A stretch of 64,000 bases of DNA. It comes from Pseudomonas fuscovaginae SE-1 (lineage in GTDB: Bacteria > Pseudomonadota > Gammaproteobacteria > Pseudomonadales > Pseudomonadaceae). This document shows, piece after piece, positions 1 to 7,887 of this stretch. The position numbers were made by a program, and so were the translations under genes. The notes below the pieces were generated by a model. It was not told the origin of the DNA. It worked only from the letters and a program-made list of their open reading frames with translations, and made no database searches. Within the stretch, counting starts at the first letter, position 1. The number at the start of each line of letters is the position of its first letter. Location: assembly GCF_000364705.1 (NCBI RefSeq), contig NZ_AQOH01000144.1, positions 62,001 through 126,000 of the forward strand, read 5' to 3'.

Positions 1-757
1 CTTCGCCCAACTCGGGCGCCAGGACATCGAACAGCTCGTGTTGCAGATAATCGAGCAGGGTCGCCGAGCGCCGCGAACCCGCCTCCGGGTCGTTGGCGAT
101 CCAGGCTGGCGCCTCCAGCAGCGCGACCCGCACGCCGGCGCACCAACCACCGGTGTACTGGCTGATCCGCTCGATGCACTGGGGCGAAACCTCGATCGTC
201 GGATGGCTCACCAGGCGCTCGATCTCACTGCGCTCGAAGGCCAGCTGCGCCGCTCCCACGTCCTGAAGCTCACCTTCGAGCAACAGTCGCGGCCAGTTGC
301 AGTGCGGCCGTCGCCGACCACCCAGCCACCAGCTCAGCATCGGACTGCTGACGGCCAGCAGGCGGTCGAGCAGTTGATCCAGTGCCGGGTCGGGCAGCCG
401 GCAGTAGTCGTCGAGAAAGACCCAGGTCGATGCGGTCCAGCGGGCCAGCCGGGCCAACAGGCTCGGCTCGTCCCACGAGCCCTCGAGGCCCAGCGCCTCA
501 GCCAGGGCGGTGCAGAAGGCCTCGGTCGACAGGCTCGCCCCGGCCAGTGGCAGCCAGCACACGCCACAATCGGCAGGTGCCTGCAGCAGGCATTCGGCAA
601 GCAAGGCGCTCTTGCCGCTGCCGGCTGGCGCGCAAAGCAGGCGGACCCGGGCCTGGGACTCGATCAGGGGTACACTCAGGCGGGGGCGCGACACATGGCG
701 GGAGGACAGGCGAGGCAGGAACCCGGGACGATCCAGACGCGGGGTCATGGCGGTCAT
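1..757 (-). CDS. MalT-like LuxR-family transcriptional regulator, N-terminal part (runs off left edge)
   Basis: An open minus-strand frame runs from an ATG at 757 to the window edge, giving 252 residues without a stop. Near the N-terminus is a Walker A motif, APAGSGKS (about residues 43-50), and a Walker B-like VFLDD (about 113-117). This is the STAND-type NTPase head of MalT/AcoK-like LuxR regulators, whose DNA-binding HTH sits at the C-terminus, here outside the window. The start is chosen because GAAAGG lies 8 nt upstream; a second ATG is three codons in. It lies downstream of, and co-oriented with, the DUF1329/DUF1302 pair. The same trio occurs in P. aeruginosa (PA3921-PA3923), so it probably regulates them. 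That role is inference. Confidence 0.82.
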   Translation of the reverse strand, partial: MTAMTPRLDRPGFLPRLSSRHVSRPRLSVPLIESQARVRLLCAPAGSGKSALLAECLLQAPADCGVCWLPLAGASLSTEAFCTALAEALGLEGSWDEPSLLARLARWTASTWVFLDDYCRLPDPALDQLLDRLLAVSSPMLSWWLGGRRRPHCNWPRLLLEGELQDVGAAQLAFERSEIERLVSHPTIEVSPQCIERISQYTGGWCAGVRVALLEAPAWIANDPEAGSRRSATLLDYLQHELFDVLAPELGE

Positions 758-891
758 GGCGGCAGCCTTTCTTGGTTTTATCCGATTACCCTATTCCTGT
801 TCGGGCATTGGCATGAACAAGTATTCAGGAGGCTGATCGGACCTCATAAAAAAGCTTCACCTCTCCTGCCTCTGGTGCCGAGGCTGTGAGC

Positions 892-943
892 GTGGGAGCC
901 GGCTTGCTGGCGATAGCGGCTTGTCAGTCGGTGACGATGTACC
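892..943. repeat. REP sequence, half of a REPIN
   Basis: The motif gtgggagccggcttgctggc begins at 893 and matches the arms of the REPINs at 20301 and 38981. The interior (gtcagtcggtgacgatg) resembles the spacer of those elements, but the second, inverted arm is missing. The sequence changes abruptly at 944 into the 107-bp inverted-repeat element. Confidence 0.7.
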
Positions 944-1050
944 GATCGTTCCCACGCTCTGCGTGGGAATGCCTCTTTGAACGCTCGGCGTCAGCTCTTG
1001 TGACGCACAGCGTCACGGGCGGCGTTCCCACGCAGAGCGTGGGAACGATC
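944..1050. repeat. 107-bp intergenic element with perfect 26-bp terminal inverted repeats (copy 1)
   Basis: The left arm (944-969) begins GATCGTTCCCACGCTCTGCG and the right arm (1025-1050) is its exact reverse complement. Each arm can also fold on itself (TTCCCACGC...GCGTGGGAA). The interior contains tgacgcacagcgtca. A second copy is at 35597-35701. No coding frame is evident. It sits 9 bp beyond the stop of the DUF1329 gene and could act as a transcription attenuator. It resembles the dispersed palindromic repeats reported in P. fluorescens genomes; the exact family is not assigned here. Confidence 0.8.
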
Positions 1051-1059
1051 AATGGGCTA

Positions 1060-2427
1060 TCAGCGCACGCCGCTGGCCCGCAGCGCCGCCGGCGTGTAGT
1101 CCGCCGCCTTGCCGACGAAGCCGAACTGGAAGCTGTGCTTCTCCTCGTTCTTCATGCCCAGGGCGATGTAGCGGCCGGCGATCAGGTCATACAGGGTTTC
1201 GACGGTGTACGCCGGCACCTGGTGGTCGTAGTAGAACTGCGCATGCCCCTCGGCGACCCGCCACAGTTGGCCACGGCCGTCGTAGTGATCCACCAGCGCG
1301 ACCTGCCAGCTGTCCTCGTCGATGTACATGTGGCGCTTGGCGTAGATGTGCCGTTCGCTCGGCTTGACCGTGCCCTCGATTTCCCAGACCCGGTGCAGCT
1401 CGTAGCGGGTCAGGTCCTGGTTGATGTGACCGGCCTTGATCACGTCGGTGTACTTGAGGCTGGGCGAGTCCAGCTTGTAGCTGTTGTAGGGAATGTACAT
1501 CTCCTTCTTGCCGATCAGTTTCCAGTCGTAACGGTCCGGCGCGCCGGAGAACATGTCGAAGTTGTCCGAGGTGCGCAGGCCGTCGGCGGCGGTACCCGGA
1601 CCGTCGTAGGCAACCTGCGGGGCGCGGCGCACGCGGCGCTGGCCGGCGTTGTAGACCCAGGCCAGACGCGGTTCCTTCACCTGATCGAGGGTTTCGTGCA
1701 CCAGCAGCACGTTACCCGCCAGGCGCGCCGGCGCGGTGACCTCCTGCTTGAAGAAGGTCAGCACGTTGGCCCCCTTGTCCGGCGCCAGGTCCGGAATCTC
1801 CGAAGGCACCGCGGCCTCTTCCTCGAAGGTGATCGGGGTGAAGGAACCGTCAGTCTGCGGCGTCGCCTGGGTGATGGTGCGACGCAGGTTCCCGCCGTGG
1901 TAACGGGTGATGTGGTTCCACAGCACTTCCACGCCGTTCTTCGGAATCGGGAAAGCGTAGTAGCGGTTGCCGGTGAAGTTCGCCAGGCCGTTGCCATCGT
2001 TGATCGCGGTGACGTTGAGGGCGCTGCGCTTGGCCGAATCGAGCACTGCCTGCGGCAGGGCGACGGTGCGATGGCTTGGATAGACCGGGATCTTGTAGGT
2101 CTGTGGATAACGCTTGAACATCGCCAGTTGGCCGTCGGAGAGCTTGGCCTTGTATTGGTCGGCATTGGCCGCGGTGATCACGAACAGCGGTTTTTCATTG
2201 GCGAACGGGTCGGCGAGAAAGCCCTTGCTGTCCACCGCCCCGGCATTTTTCGGAATGCCGCCGGTGTAGGGCGGAATCGAACCGTCGGCATTGCCGGCCT
2301 TTTCCGCACCGATCGCGGTCAGGGTGGTGCCGAGCTTGGCCGCTTCCTCCGGGGAAACCGCCGCCATCACGTTGGCCGCCAGCAGGCTGAGGGCCAGGGC
2401 ACCGCATTGCAGAATCATCTTGCGCAT
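1060..2427 (-). CDS. DUF1329 family periplasmic/outer-membrane-associated protein
   Basis: The 455-residue product begins with a signal peptide (MRKMILQCGALALSLLAANV, cut near ANVMA-AV). The rest is soluble and rich in aromatic and beta-type segments, typical of DUF1329. The length fits the family. It follows the DUF1302 gene by 24 bp on the same strand, so they are almost certainly co-transcribed. DUF1329 and DUF1302 genes are habitually paired in Pseudomonas and related Proteobacteria (for example PA3922/PA3923). Their function is not established; a role in handling hydrophobic compounds at the outer membrane is a common suggestion only. The regulator at 1-757 is the next gene. Confidence 0.88.
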   Translation of the reverse strand: MRKMILQCGALALSLLAANVMAAVSPEEAAKLGTTLTAIGAEKAGNADGSIPPYTGGIPKNAGAVDSKGFLADPFANEKPLFVITAANADQYKAKLSDGQLAMFKRYPQTYKIPVYPSHRTVALPQAVLDSAKRSALNVTAINDGNGLANFTGNRYYAFPIPKNGVEVLWNHITRYHGGNLRRTITQATPQTDGSFTPITFEEEAAVPSEIPDLAPDKGANVLTFFKQEVTAPARLAGNVLLVHETLDQVKEPRLAWVYNAGQRRVRRAPQVAYDGPGTAADGLRTSDNFDMFSGAPDRYDWKLIGKKEMYIPYNSYKLDSPSLKYTDVIKAGHINQDLTRYELHRVWEIEGTVKPSERHIYAKRHMYIDEDSWQVALVDHYDGRGQLWRVAEGHAQFYYDHQVPAYTVETLYDLIAGRYIALGMKNEEKHSFQFGFVGKAADYTPAALRASGVR

Positions 2428-2451
2428 AAATTAATCCTTATTCAGCCTTGA

Positions 2452-4236
2452 TCAGAAGTTCGCGCCGACGCTGAGCGCCAGGAAGTCGCGGTCAATCAGG
2501 GTGTTGTAGCGGCCGCCGAAAAAGTCGGTGTAGCTCAGGCTCGCGGTGTAGGTGTTGCGGTAGTCGGCATCCACGCCGATGCTGACCGCCTTCGCGCCTT
2601 CGTTGAACAGGCCGTTGGGACCGTAGCCCTTGACGTCATGGGACCAGGACAGGTTCGGCTTGAGGTTGATCCCGGCGATCACGTTGCTGTAGTCGAGGAT
2701 CGCCCGGGCGCGGTAGCCCCAGGAGGTGGCGGTGACGAAGCCGCCGGTGTCGCCCTGGAAGCCGTAGGCACCGTAGACCGAGTCACGCCCGTAGCGCAGC
2801 TTGTCCTTGGACTCCAGCCCGCCGACGTAGGTGATGCCGGCCTCGCCCACCAGGGTCAGGCGATCGGCGCCCAGGACCTGGTCGAAGAACTGCGTGAGGG
2901 TGGTCTGCGCCTGGGAGATTTCCTTGCGACGGTAGCCGGTGTTGTCGGAGCCCGCCGTGGTGCGGATCGGCGAGGCGGTACCGCCGGCAATCGGATTGAG
3001 CAGGGCCAGGGTCAGGTCGTTGGTATTGAGCTGAACCGGGGCATTGGGGCGGTAGCTGATCTCGCCACTCCACGCGGTCCCGGTGGGCAAGGTGGTGGAG
3101 AAGCTGGCGCCGTACAGACGAATATCCTCCGGGTATTCCAGGTAGTACTGGCCACGCCCCAGCATGATGCTCTGGGCCAGACCGGTACGGAAGGCTGCCG
3201 GTGCCAGCGGCAGGATACTGGCGAGAGAGTTGATGGTGCCCTGGCCCGCCGTGGTGGTGCCGACCGTCGGGGTCCGGCTGTGGTAGTTGATGAAATAGAG
3301 ACCATACTCGGTATCGTTACCCAGCCAGCGCAGTGCCACGCCGAACTGGCCGCCGTCGCGGGCCTCGCGATCCTTGCTGCGTTGCACCACCACCCCTTCG
3401 GACGTGACCTCGAAGCCCTGGCCAAAGGCAGCGGCCAATGGTTGCAGCGGAGCAATCGCCGGGTTGGCGACCGTGTAGTTGTTGTTACAGCCATGGGCCA
3501 CCACGTCGTTGGCGAAGAAGGTGCCGCAGTTATCGACAACGGTGTTCTCCCAGTTCAGCTGGTAGAAGCCCTCGACAGTGAGTTGATCGGTCAGGCTCTG
3601 GGAGGCGAAGAACATGTTGACCGGAATCAGCCCTTCCTTGATTTCAGCGCCAGGGCGGCGGAACGCCGAAACGTCGATCGGGTTGATGCTGTTGATCGAG
3701 TTGCCGATGAAGGTGCTCTCACCCCAACTGACCACCTGCTTGCCCAGGCGCACGGTGCCCGGCAGGTCGGCGATCGAGTAGTTGTGGTAGACGAAGGCAT
3801 CGAGCAGTTCGATGCCCGAGGAGCGGGCGCCTTCGTCGCGATGATGGTCGCTGAGGTCCTTGAACTCGCGATCACCGTCCGCCAGTTCGAAGTCGTACCA
3901 GTACTTGCCCCGGACGAACATCCCGGTGTCGCCGTACTTGAGTTCCAGGTCGTGGATACCCTTGAAGATCTTCGAAAAGGTCTCGCCCTTCTTGAAGTTC
4001 AGGCGCCCGTCATCACCGGTGGAGGCCTGCCCGGTGCCGCCATTGGGCGTCCCGACCAGCGACTTGTCGGCATCGCGCATGCCCCAGCTCGCCCCGACCG
4101 ACAGGGACGAGTCGAACTTGCCCTCGATCTCCCCGATATTGAACGAAACCGCGTTGGCCTGGGCGCTCGCCCCCAGAGCCACGGCAACCGCCAGCGCCTG
4201 CGGCGTGAAGATGGCGCGCATTGTTGTTTTTGTCAT
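2452..4236 (-). CDS. DUF1302 family outer-membrane beta-barrel-like protein
   Basis: The 594-residue product starts MTKTTMRAIF and carries a signal peptide ending at ANA-VSFN. The mature part has many short amphipathic stretches (for example GKYWYDFEL, FGVALRWLG) and ends in SVGANF; a terminal Phe is typical of outer-membrane barrels. ATG 4236 is chosen over a longer upstream frame because the signal peptide starts there and GGGGAAG precedes it. It is first in the DUF1302-DUF1329 operon. Homologs are described as DUF1302 proteins of unknown substrate, so a porin or transporter role is inference. Confidence 0.87.
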   Translation of the reverse strand: MTKTTMRAIFTPQALAVAVALGASAQANAVSFNIGEIEGKFDSSLSVGASWGMRDADKSLVGTPNGGTGQASTGDDGRLNFKKGETFSKIFKGIHDLELKYGDTGMFVRGKYWYDFELADGDREFKDLSDHHRDEGARSSGIELLDAFVYHNYSIADLPGTVRLGKQVVSWGESTFIGNSINSINPIDVSAFRRPGAEIKEGLIPVNMFFASQSLTDQLTVEGFYQLNWENTVVDNCGTFFANDVVAHGCNNNYTVANPAIAPLQPLAAAFGQGFEVTSEGVVVQRSKDREARDGGQFGVALRWLGNDTEYGLYFINYHSRTPTVGTTTAGQGTINSLASILPLAPAAFRTGLAQSIMLGRGQYYLEYPEDIRLYGASFSTTLPTGTAWSGEISYRPNAPVQLNTNDLTLALLNPIAGGTASPIRTTAGSDNTGYRRKEISQAQTTLTQFFDQVLGADRLTLVGEAGITYVGGLESKDKLRYGRDSVYGAYGFQGDTGGFVTATSWGYRARAILDYSNVIAGINLKPNLSWSHDVKGYGPNGLFNEGAKAVSIGVDADYRNTYTASLSYTDFFGGRYNTLIDRDFLALSVGANF

Positions 4237-4486
4237 GCGTCTTCCCCGGTGAGTGACAGAAGGCTTCACCCTACCCAGCGCCAGCGGGAGCGATAAGCGC
4301 ACCAAGGAGGTATTTGCGTTGTACCTCCAAAGGATGAATGCCCGCACCGGCAGGGGCTTGCACGGCACCATCGAAGCGCTGGATGACGTGCCATAGGAAC
4401 AATGGATGAGACTCGCCCCGGCAGCGTGCGACCTCGGCGCAGTCATTCGCGACTGTTACGCCCTATGCAACAGTGATTGTCATGAA

Positions 4487-4505
4487 GCGCCCTGTTTCAG
4501 GGCGC
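4487..4505. other. Perfect 8-bp hairpin in the DUF1302 upstream region
   Basis: GCGCCCTG, a TTT loop and CAGGGCGC form a perfect stem of eight pairs, 251 bp upstream of the DUF1302 start codon. It has no U-run on either side, so it is not a canonical terminator. It could be a protein-binding palindrome or part of an RNA. Confidence 0.4.
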
Positions 4506-4539
4506 GACAATTCCTTATTCTGGCCTGGCTTTCAGAGGG

Positions 4540-4745
4540 AATCGCTCGGAGGGTCAATGCTTCGGGAGAGGTTCAGGCATCGAGTCGACGACTCTGCACT
4601 GAAGGCGATCACGGCCACCGCGGCCGTCCCGGTTTCGAGTGTCGGTTTGCTTGCGAGTCGATCGTCACCCGCTTCACTGACGTTGATTTATCGCTCCTTG
4701 ATCGAACGTCTTCCCTTGGCCGCTGTTTTGACAGCGGCCTTTTTT
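4540..4745 (+). ncRNA. Candidate small RNA or leader ending in an intrinsic terminator (unidentified)
   Basis: The 540 bp between the divergent DUF1302 promoter region and the SDR stop (4237-4776) contain no convincing protein gene on either strand. A strong plus-strand terminator ends at 4745 although no plus-strand gene precedes it. The preceding ~200 bp contain self-complementary stretches (for example acggccaccgcggccgt). I could not find a clear -35/-10, so the 5' end at 4540 is arbitrary. It does not match RsmY/Z, CrcZ or PrrF as I recall them. Confidence 0.35.
4718..4745 (+). terminator. Rho-independent terminator
   Basis: GGCCGCTG (4718-4725), a short loop, CAGCGGCC (4732-4739) and six T residues. 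It reads in the plus direction and ends 31 bp before the stop codon of the minus-strand SDR gene. On the minus strand the stem is followed by AAGG rather than a U-run, so it is directional. Confidence 0.8.
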
Positions 4746-4776
4746 ATGCTCGATGCTTATCCACAGGCGGCGCCTG

Positions 4777-5685
4777 TCAGTTGTACTTCTGCAGGTTCGC
4801 CATCATTTGCTGCAACGACTCGGGCGTGTCCTTCGGGTGCACGGCATTGTCGAAGTCGCAGATCTTCTGCCAATTGGCCGCCACCTCATCCACGCTGAAG
4901 CCGTGGCGTGGATCGAAGCCGACGCCCAGGCTACGTTCCCAGCGGGTCTTGCCGATCCAGCCGCCACCGACCTCGAACAGGCCGGCGGTTTCTTCGCACT
5001 GCTCGCTGCCGAGGAACACCACCAGCGGACTGATCAGCTCCGGCTTGAGCAGTTCGAACACTTGCGGCGGAATCAGGCCCTCGGTCATGCGGGTGCCGCC
5101 GGTGGGTGCGATGGCGTTGACCAGGATGTTGTTCTTGCGTCCCTCGATCGCCAGGGTCCGGGTCAGGCCGTACAACCCGAGCTTGGCCATGCCGTAGTTG
5201 GACTGGCCGAAGTTGCCATAGATGCCGGAGGTCGAGGCGGTGAAGATCACCCGGCCATAGTTCTGCTCGCGCAGATGCGGCCAGGCGGCGTGGGTGACCT
5301 TGTAGGCGCCTTCGACATGCACCCGGTAGACCAGGTCCCAGTCGGCGTCCTCCATCTTGAGGAAGGTCTTGTCGCGCAGGATGCCGGCGTTGTTCACCAC
5401 CACGTCGACGCGACCGAAGGCGTCCAGGGCGTTCTGCACGATCTTGTCGCCATCGGTCACCGAGTCGTGGTTGGCCACCGCGGTACCGCCAGCCTCGCGG
5501 ATTTGCGCCACCACCCGGTCCGCCGCCGAGGCACTGGCGCCCTCGCCGTGGGTCGATCCGCCGAGATCGTTGACCACCACCCGTGCGCCATGACGGGCGA
5601 ACAGCAACGCGTGAGCCCGCCCCAGGCCCCCGCCGGCACCGGTGACGATCACCACTTTATCTTCGAAGCGCACAGACTCATTCAT
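4777..5685 (-). CDS. SDR family oxidoreductase (MFE-2-like hydroxyacyl-CoA dehydrogenase type)
   Basis: The 302-residue product is a classical short-chain dehydrogenase. It has a dinucleotide motif TGAGGGLGR (15-23), NNAG (98-101), catalytic Ser151 (FTASTSG) and the pair Tyr164/Lys168 (SNYGMAKLG). The N-terminal half and the HGEG insertion resemble the (3R)-hydroxyacyl-CoA dehydrogenase domain of multifunctional beta-oxidation enzymes. The substrate is therefore probably an acyl-CoA or steroid-like alcohol, which is inference. The start at 5685 is supported by GGAG 7 nt upstream. It appears monocistronic. A homolog occupies the corresponding place near lrgAB in P. aeruginosa (PA3427). Confidence 0.85.
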   Translation of the reverse strand: MNESVRFEDKVVIVTGAGGGLGRAHALLFARHGARVVVNDLGGSTHGEGASASAADRVVAQIREAGGTAVANHDSVTDGDKIVQNALDAFGRVDVVVNNAGILRDKTFLKMEDADWDLVYRVHVEGAYKVTHAAWPHLREQNYGRVIFTASTSGIYGNFGQSNYGMAKLGLYGLTRTLAIEGRKNNILVNAIAPTGGTRMTEGLIPPQVFELLKPELISPLVVFLGSEQCEETAGLFEVGGGWIGKTRWERSLGVGFDPRHGFSVDEVAANWQKICDFDNAVHPKDTPESLQQMMANLQKYN

Positions 5686-5830
5686 GACAGCTCTCCAGCC
5701 AGGGGCAATGGGATATAGAGCCTGAGTGTCGGATACACGGCATTCGGTCACAATGAATACGGTTGGGAGTGAATGGTGCGCGATAAGGCAGAGGGATAGT
5801 CCGCGCGTTGCTGCTGCCAGCCCCGCCGAT

Positions 5831-6517
5831 TCAGATCAGCATGGCCAGCAGGGGCGCGGAAAACAGGTTGAGCAGGCCGGTCAGCACCATCACCAGGCCA
5901 GCGACCGTGCCCTCCTCGCCGCCGGCTTCACGGGCCCGGCTGACCCCGGCACCGTGCGCACCGACGCCGAACAGCGCGCCACGGGCCAGGCTGCTGCGCA
6001 ATGGCAGCCATTTGAGCAGAACCCCACCGACCATCGCGCCGAAAACGCCGGTGACCAGCACGAACACCGCGGTCAGCTCGGGCACACCGCCCAGGTCGCG
6101 GGCCAGGGGCATGGCGAATGGGGTGGTGATCGAGCGCGGCACCAGTGACAGGGTCAGGGCGCTGTCCAGCGACAACGCGCGGGCCAGTCCGTAGGAACTG
6201 CCGATGGAGGCCACGCTGCCGGCCAGCATGCCCAGCAGCAACGCCGGCCAATGGCGAACGAGCAGGCCTCGCTGCTGCCAGATCGGCACCGCGAAGGCGA
6301 CGGTGGCGGGCCCCAGTACCAGGACCAGCCAATGGGTGTCGCGCGAATACTCGGCATAGGCGGTGTGCAAGGGAATGGCTACCGCCAGCAGGATGATCGG
6401 CACCAGGATCAGCGGCGACAGCAGGTAACGCCCCGTGCGCCGGTAGCTCCAGCGGCTGAACACATACGCGCCCAGGGTCAATGCCAGCCAGAACAGCGAC
6501 ATCCACTCAAGCTTCAC
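5831..6517 (-). CDS. lrgB: LrgB/CidB family membrane protein
   Basis: The 228-residue hydrophobic protein has about six to seven membrane segments and the LrgB-type conserved region (SLVPRSITTPFAMPLARDLG, with a TTP motif). It overlaps the end of lrgA by 11 nt. The chosen start is GTG 6517, which has GGAG 8 nt upstream; an internal ATG at 6502 is the alternative. LrgAB/CidAB are holin-antiholin-like pairs linked in other bacteria to cell-wall turnover and small organic acid export. The cargo here is unknown. Confidence 0.88.
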   Translation of the reverse strand: MKLEWMSLFWLALTLGAYVFSRWSYRRTGRYLLSPLILVPIILLAVAIPLHTAYAEYSRDTHWLVLVLGPATVAFAVPIWQQRGLLVRHWPALLLGMLAGSVASIGSSYGLARALSLDSALTLSLVPRSITTPFAMPLARDLGGVPELTAVFVLVTGVFGAMVGGVLLKWLPLRSSLARGALFGVGAHGAGVSRAREAGGEEGTVAGLVMVLTGLLNLFSAPLLAMLI

Positions 6518-6893
6518 GGCGGCTGCTCCAGCGGCAGACCCATTCGACGGTGAATGCGGTCGCCAGCATCACCATCAGGGTGCTGCACATGATCACCAAC
6601 AGGATCCGCCAGCCGTCCTGACGGAGCATGGCGCCATAGTCCAGCAGGCTCATCAGCGCCGGGATGAAGAACAGCAGCATCTCCGCCATCAGCCAGCCAG
6701 CGCCCAGTTGCAGGGCGGCCGGCTTGACCCGACCCGAGGCGAACAGCAGCAACAACAACGCCAGCCCGATCACCCCGGCGGGAATCGGCCAGCCGGTCCA
6801 GTCCGCCACTTGGCCGCCGAGCAGATAGAGGCCGCCCAACACCGACAGTTCGGCAAGCAGACGCGCGGTTTTTTGCAACGGTGATCTATTCAT
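6507..6893 (-). CDS. lrgA: LrgA/CidA family membrane protein
   Basis: The 128-residue protein has four hydrophobic segments and the CidA/LrgA signature region (IPAGVIGLALLLLLF, then FFIPALMSLLDY). ATG 6893 is chosen because GGAGGG precedes it; an upstream ATG at 6911 has no ribosome-binding sequence. It is the first gene of an lrgA-lrgB operon divergent from a LysR regulator 98 bp away. That regulator is the probable controller, by analogy with CidR-cidAB arrangements. Confidence 0.85.
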   Translation of the reverse strand: MNRSPLQKTARLLAELSVLGGLYLLGGQVADWTGWPIPAGVIGLALLLLLFASGRVKPAALQLGAGWLMAEMLLFFIPALMSLLDYGAMLRQDGWRILLVIMCSTLMVMLATAFTVEWVCRWSSRREA

Positions 6894-6990
6894 CGGATTC
6901 AGGCCCTCCATGGCGAAAATTCTAGAGCCAGGCCTTCCATCCCAAAAGCGAATTGTTAGACTTACATCCATTCCATATTGGAATTGCCCC

Positions 6991-7887
6991 ATGGAATTCA
7001 AGCAACTGCGCAGTTTTGTCGAAGTGGTTCACCGGGGCGGATTCACCCAGGCCGCCAAGACCCTGCACGTCAGCCAGTCGGCGGTGAGCAAGCAGGTGGC
7101 CCAGTTGGAACAGAGCCTGGGGGTCATGCTGCTCGATCGCCAGGGCCCGCAGGTCCTCCCGACGGCCGCCGGCCGGGTGGTGCTGCAACGGGCCGAGGAA
7201 ATGCTGCGCCTGCGCAACGGGCTGCTGCACGAGCTCGATGACCTGAGCCAGTTGGCACGGGGGGAATTGCGCCTGGGATTGCCGCAACTGGGGGGCGATA
7301 CGCTGTTCGCCGGATTGTTCGCCGAGTATCGACGACGCTATCCGAATATCGCCATCCATCTGCTCGAAGGCGGCAGCCTGAGCATCGAACCGGCGGTATT
7401 GAGCGGTGAACTGGAGCTGGGGGCCGGCCTCACACCAGGCAATCCGGCGTTCGACTGCCAACCGTTCTGCGACGAGCCACTGGATGTGCTGCTGGCGATC
7501 GACCATCCGCTGGCCGAGGAAGGCTCGATTCGCCTGGAACAGTTGGCTGACACGCCGTTTCTGCTCTATCAGCGCAGCTTCGTGCTCAACCATCGGTTGA
7601 TCCAGGCCTGCGAACGACTGGGATTCACGCCCAAGGAGGGTGGGCGCAGCGGCCAGGCGGACTTCCTCGCCGCGCTGGTGGCCGCCGGGCAAGGCGTGGC
7701 GCTGATGCCCAGCGTGGTCGCGCGCTCACTGGTCCGACCCGGCGTCGTGCGCCTGAACCTCAGCTCGCCCACCGACCTGCGCTGGGACATCGCCTTCATC
7801 TGGCGCCGTGGCACCTACCTGTCACAGGCCGCCCAGGCCTGGCTCGCCCTGCTGCGCGAAAAGCCGGTCAACCTTTCAGTACGCTGA
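6991..7887 (+). CDS. LysR family transcriptional regulator, divergent from lrgAB
   Basis: The 298-residue product has the N-terminal winged HTH of LysR proteins (MEFKQLRSFVEVVHRGG, with helix SQSAVSKQVAQLE at about 34-46) and a periplasmic-binding-protein-like effector domain after about residue 90. ATG 6991 is chosen because it gives the standard LysR N-terminus. The 97 bp between it and lrgA contain an AT-rich stretch (ttccatattggaattg) that is a plausible LysR-type T-N11-A site. Regulation of lrgAB is inferred from the divergent layout. Its 3' end overlaps the flavodoxin gene tail-to-tail by 20 nt. Confidence 0.9.
   Translation: MEFKQLRSFVEVVHRGGFTQAAKTLHVSQSAVSKQVAQLEQSLGVMLLDRQGPQVLPTAAGRVVLQRAEEMLRLRNGLLHELDDLSQLARGELRLGLPQLGGDTLFAGLFAEYRRRYPNIAIHLLEGGSLSIEPAVLSGELELGAGLTPGNPAFDCQPFCDEPLDVLLAIDHPLAEEGSIRLEQLADTPFLLYQRSFVLNHRLIQACERLGFTPKEGGRSGQADFLAALVAAGQGVALMPSVVARSLVRPGVVRLNLSSPTDLRWDIAFIWRRGTYLSQAAQAWLALLREKPVNLSVR

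Noticed and set aside
38..889. Long plus-strand open frame at the left edge
   Set aside because: It lies opposite the minus-strand regulator, whose protein has a P-loop and Walker B; the plus-strand product has no family features and is Arg/Gln-rich as expected of a shadow frame.
944..1050. Insertion sequence
   Set aside because: It has long terminal inverted repeats but is only 107 bp and encodes no transposase; treated as a non-autonomous repeat.
2638..4296. 552-codon plus-strand frame opposite the DUF1302 gene
   Set aside because: The reverse strand gives a signal peptide and a beta-barrel-like protein; the plus-strand product has low-complexity Gly/Val/Asp composition typical of antisense frames in GC-rich DNA.
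4540..4745. Identity with the known Pseudomonas sRNAs RsmY, RsmZ, CrcZ or PrrF
   Set aside because: No repeated GGA-hairpin pattern, no CA-rich Hfq/Crc motifs and no sigma-54 promoter were visible.
4473..4898. Small plus-strand protein gene between DUF1302 and SDR
   Set aside because: The frame continues through the terminator hairpin into the SDR coding region and shows no recognisable domain; an RNA or no gene fits better.
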